Source: Akkermansiaceae bacterium UBA5688 (GTDB lineage: Bacteria; Verrucomicrobiota; Verrucomicrobiia; Verrucomicrobiales; Akkermansiaceae). From it: 12,459 nt of DNA. Shown one piece after another: positions 5,300 through 12,459 of this stretch. Every line of letters starts with the position of its first letter. Position 1 is the first letter of the stretch. The notes below the pieces were generated by a model. That model saw only the letters and a program-made list of their open reading frames with translations, was not told the DNA's origin and did no database searches. The stretch covers positions 1-12,459 of the forward strand of contig DIHU01000100.1 of the NCBI GenBank assembly GCA_002420315.1, read 5' to 3'. Both the position numbers and the translations under genes were made by a program.

Positions 5300-7921
5300 A
5301 TGGCCGAAGATGAAGCGAATCCCACGGTATTTGTGGCACCAACTCTTGAAGAGCTTGAGCCTCTGTTCCCGGCCTATGAGTTGGAGGCTTTCATTGCGCA
5401 GGGGGGGATGGGGGCAGTTTACAAAGCCAGACAAAAATCTCTGGACCGTTTAGTTGCGATTAAGATCTTACCTCGTGAGTTTGGTGATGACCCACAATTC
5501 AGATCATCCTTTGAAGCAGAAGCAAAGGCTATGGCACGGCTGAATCATCCGAATCTCATATCCGTTTACGACTTCGGTGATATTGATGGGATGCTTTATA
5601 TTGTAATGGAATTTGTCCATGGCAAAGCCCTTTACTACTCGGCCCATAACAGGGCGATCGATCCGGCAGTTGCGCTTGAAATGGTCTCTACCATTTCCCG
5701 CGGTCTGGCCCATGCACATCAAGGCGGGATTATTCACCGTGACATAAAACCTGCTAACATTCTTCTGGATGCGGACGCCAAACCTAAGATTGGCGACTTT
5801 GGATTGGCCCATCCCGTTGGAAGGGGAGACGAAGAGGGCCCCGTGTTCGGTACTCCCGGCTACACCGCTCCAGAAATTTTTCAGAATGGAACGGAAGTCG
5901 ATCAACGCTCTGATATCTTCTCGGTGGGTGCATTACTTTACGAACTACTCTGTGGGCGTCATCCGGAGGCTAATAGCTCTAGCATGACAACCGGGATCGA
6001 CCCTCGGATCGACAACATTCTAAAGAAGGCAACCAACGCTAATCCCAACCTTCGCTATCCGGACGTTGGCGAACTGGCCGACGATCTCGACAAGCTCATC
6101 CCAATGCTCGGGGTCGGTGGGCCTCAATTTGCAACTACTCCAACCGCTCCCCCAATTCTGAACTCTGGCAGCAACGCTGTTCTTGCTCGTAGCAAGGAGA
6201 AATCCGGAATCGCCTCTTTTGTAATGATTCTTCTTCTTTTTCTGGGGGTTGGAGCAATTGCATTCTCTCTTTTTGGAGGTGGAGACGAAGTGCCTGAAGC
6301 CAACATCCCTGAAGAAAAATCCGAGTTGAAGCCAGCGCCTAAGCCGAAAGATCTTCCAGAAAAGAAGGCAATCGCCGATGTCGAAAAAATGGCTAACAAA
6401 GAAAAGCCAGCCAAGCCCCAACCAAAAGCTGTCGTTCTCCCTAAAGCTGCGGAAACTCCCTTGGAGTCCTTAGACCGGCTCGCCCAGCTACTTGTCGACG
6501 GTTTGCGAGATGAATTCCCAATCGGCACCATCAAGCGCGAGAAGTCAGCCTATTTCTTCCTTAAACAGAACATGACTTGGGACGAAGCTAACAACTTTGC
6601 CAACCGTCATGGTGCTCACCTCGCCCTCCTCCCGACCTCTGCTGACCTTGCTTGGTTTCACGAAAACTTCCAAAGCGCCAGCCCCGTCTGGACGGGAGCC
6701 TCTGATTCAGGGTTCGAGGGGAAATGGTTCTGGGGCGACGGCTTAGCCGTTGATCCGAAAGTCTGGATAGACAAATCTCCCGACAACCGAATCACCGATA
6801 ATCCAAATGGTGAAGACTTCGGAGCAATCTCACCCAGCTCTCCAAATTTGGAAGATCACCACAGGCTCCAAAAATTTCCTGCAATCCTAGAATGGCGCCT
6901 TGATGGAACTACACCCGCTTCGCTTGCCTCTCAACTTGCTCGCACTGGAGAGGCATTGAATAACAAGCGCACTCCGATCTTCCCTTCCGGAACTTATGAC
7001 GTCGGTGGTTCAAGATTCCTTCTTGTAAAGGACGCTGTTAGCTGGGAACAAGGATCACGTATCGCCACAAACGCCGGGGGACACCTCGCAGTTCCCTCTA
7101 ACGAAAAGGAAGCATCTTTTATGGCTCTCAGTCTCAAGTCTGGCCTCGACGATTCAGGAAGTTGTTGGATCGGAGGACAACGCGATGGCAATCTACCCGA
7201 AATTTGGAAATTTGTAACCGGGGAAACCTTCTCATTCATCACCTGGCTTGAAGACCAACCCGATAACTCTGGGGAGGACGAAAACTACCTTGTTATTAAG
7301 AAAAAGGGAAATTCCTTGGGTGCCAATGATGAAGACAAGAACGGAACCAACACCAGCCATTTCCTCATTGAATGGTCAGTTCCAGCACGTCGCAACATGG
7401 CCAGAGCATCTATAAATGGAAAAGGAGAAGATGGCCTTCTTCCTGCACTTGAAAAAATCCGTGATAAGATCCGATATCGTCATGGACGAGCATACGATAA
7501 GTTTCGCAAAAAATACGACGGAGTCGTAGAGGGTTTTCTCAAAGACTTAATAAGCTCCATTAAATCTTATCCCCTAGGTGAAGATATTAAGGAGGACTTA
7601 ATCGAACAATACGAAGGGTATCTTGAAAGAAAAGAGCTCCCCGATAGCCTAGCTGATGCCTACCCCGGGCGCCTGAAGCGAAAACTCAAGGAAGCCAAAG
7701 AAGAAACCAAGGCTCTTGAAGAAGAATATGAGGACCAATTTGATGAGGCCATGCAGGATTATTTGGACCTCCTCACCAAGAGTGCCAACTCCGTCCTCAA
7801 AAAGGGAGAAGTCGCTAAAGGAAAGATGTTCATTCTCGAAAACAAAGTCACGACTGATAACGAGGACCGCTTTGAGAAAATAATGGATAAGGAAAAGGTC
7901 CCTCTTCCCAAAGAAGCTTAA
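5300..7921 (+). CDS. Membrane Hanks-type Ser/Thr protein kinase with two extracytoplasmic C-type-lectin-like domains
   Basis: An 873-residue protein from the ATG at 5300; an in-frame TTG at 5258 would add 14 residues with no family resemblance. The cytoplasmic kinase domain (about 26-270) shows the glycine loop QGGMGAVYK (35-43), Lys55 in AIKIL, Glu74 of helix C, HRDIKPAN (146-153, Asp148 catalytic), DFG (166-168) and APE (190-192), so it should be active. The first glycine of the loop is replaced by Ala33. One transmembrane helix (about 303-326) is followed by a Lys/Pro-rich linker (about 330-390). Two cysteine-poor C-type-lectin-like domains follow (about 413-534 and 563-693), recognised by WDEA/WEQG, LALLP/LAVPS, WTG/WIGG, KWFWGDG and terminal EW motifs. 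The second keeps QPDN (653-656) and an ND pair (676-677) at the usual calcium/sugar-site positions. The tail (about 708-873) is highly charged and helical, probably coiled coil. It probably binds an envelope or outside ligand and signals by phosphorylation; ligand and target are unknown. uvrA follows after 70 nt. Confidence 0.9.
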   Translation: MAEDEANPTVFVAPTLEELEPLFPAYELEAFIAQGGMGAVYKARQKSLDRLVAIKILPREFGDDPQFRSSFEAEAKAMARLNHPNLISVYDFGDIDGMLYIVMEFVHGKALYYSAHNRAIDPAVALEMVSTISRGLAHAHQGGIIHRDIKPANILLDADAKPKIGDFGLAHPVGRGDEEGPVFGTPGYTAPEIFQNGTEVDQRSDIFSVGALLYELLCGRHPEANSSSMTTGIDPRIDNILKKATNANPNLRYPDVGELADDLDKLIPMLGVGGPQFATTPTAPPILNSGSNAVLARSKEKSGIASFVMILLLFLGVGAIAFSLFGGGDEVPEANIPEEKSELKPAPKPKDLPEKKAIADVEKMANKEKPAKPQPKAVVLPKAAETPLESLDRLAQLLVDGLRDEFPIGTIKREKSAYFFLKQNMTWDEANNFANRHGAHLALLPTSADLAWFHENFQSASPVWTGASDSGFEGKWFWGDGLAVDPKVWIDKSPDNRITDNPNGEDFGAISPSSPNLEDHHRLQKFPAILEWRLDGTTPASLASQLARTGEALNNKRTPIFPSGTYDVGGSRFLLVKDAVSWEQGSRIATNAGGHLAVPSNEKEASFMALSLKSGLDDSGSCWIGGQRDGNLPEIWKFVTGETFSFITWLEDQPDNSGEDENYLVIKKKGNSLGANDEDKNGTNTSHFLIEWSVPARRNMARASINGKGEDGLLPALEKIRDKIRYRHGRAYDKFRKKYDGVVEGFLKDLISSIKSYPLGEDIKEDLIEQYEGYLERKELPDSLADAYPGRLKRKLKEAKEETKALEEEYEDQFDEAMQDYLDLLTKSANSVLKKGEVAKGKMFILENKVTTDNEDRFEKIMDKEKVPLPKEA

Positions 7922-7991
7922 GAGGAAGGCGATAACGAATAAATCCCCTTGCCCCCGCTTGCGCCCCAGTTCTCCCACGCTAACGTTCCGC

Positions 7992-12459
<4,468 letters not shown>

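Noticed and set aside
6020..6534. Two overlapping minus-strand ORFs (133 and 136 codons) within the kinase gene
   Set aside because: They overlap each other and the clearly coding plus-strand frame, and have no recognisable domain or signal.
7922..7991. Possible terminator or SOS box between the kinase gene and uvrA
   Set aside because: No stable hairpin with a T-run and no GAAC-N4-GTTC-type LexA site could be found in the spacer.

Overview
The window reads as a stretch of a Verrucomicrobiota chromosome (or another member of the Planctomycetota-Verrucomicrobiota-Chlamydiota group). Three things point there: a PSCyt1/DUF1549-DUF1553 gene directly followed by a DUF1501 gene; a Hanks-type kinase joined to C-type-lectin-like domains; and a double-length UvrA, an arrangement known from Chlamydiae and relatives. 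Most genes lack a clear Shine-Dalgarno sequence, which also fits. The phylum call is inference from gene content, not from a marker gene.

Layout. (1) Positions 1-3446, plus strand: the 3' part of a DUF1553 protein, then after a 2-nt gap a Tat-type DUF1501 protein. This is a very common gene pair in these phyla and its biochemical role is unsettled. (2) Positions 3451-3946, minus strand: a hairpin terminator and two very small lipoprotein genes in tandem (73 and 40 codons). The second is easy to miss in automatic annotation. (3) Positions 3947-4183: a divergent intergenic region holding a perfect 14-bp palindrome. (4) Positions 4184-5185, plus strand: asd, aspartate-semialdehyde dehydrogenase. 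(5) Positions 5300-7921, plus strand: a membrane serine/threonine kinase whose outer part carries two C-type-lectin-like domains and a long charged helical tail. (6) Positions 7992 to the window end, plus strand: a tandemly duplicated uvrA, open at the 3' end, with three of the expected four ATPase modules visible in one unbroken frame.

The genes do not form one pathway. The DUF1553/DUF1501 pair acts outside the cytoplasm, and the two lipoproteins are also exported. asd is core amino-acid and peptidoglycan-precursor metabolism. The kinase is a probable trans-envelope sensor. uvrA is nucleotide excision repair. asd, the kinase gene and uvrA are codirectional with gaps of 114 and 70 nt, so partial co-transcription is possible but not shown. 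I found no mobile element, CRISPR array, tRNA or rRNA. The best candidates for something undescribed are the kinase-lectin fusion, whose second lectin domain keeps a sugar/calcium-type motif, and the mini-lipoprotein pair.
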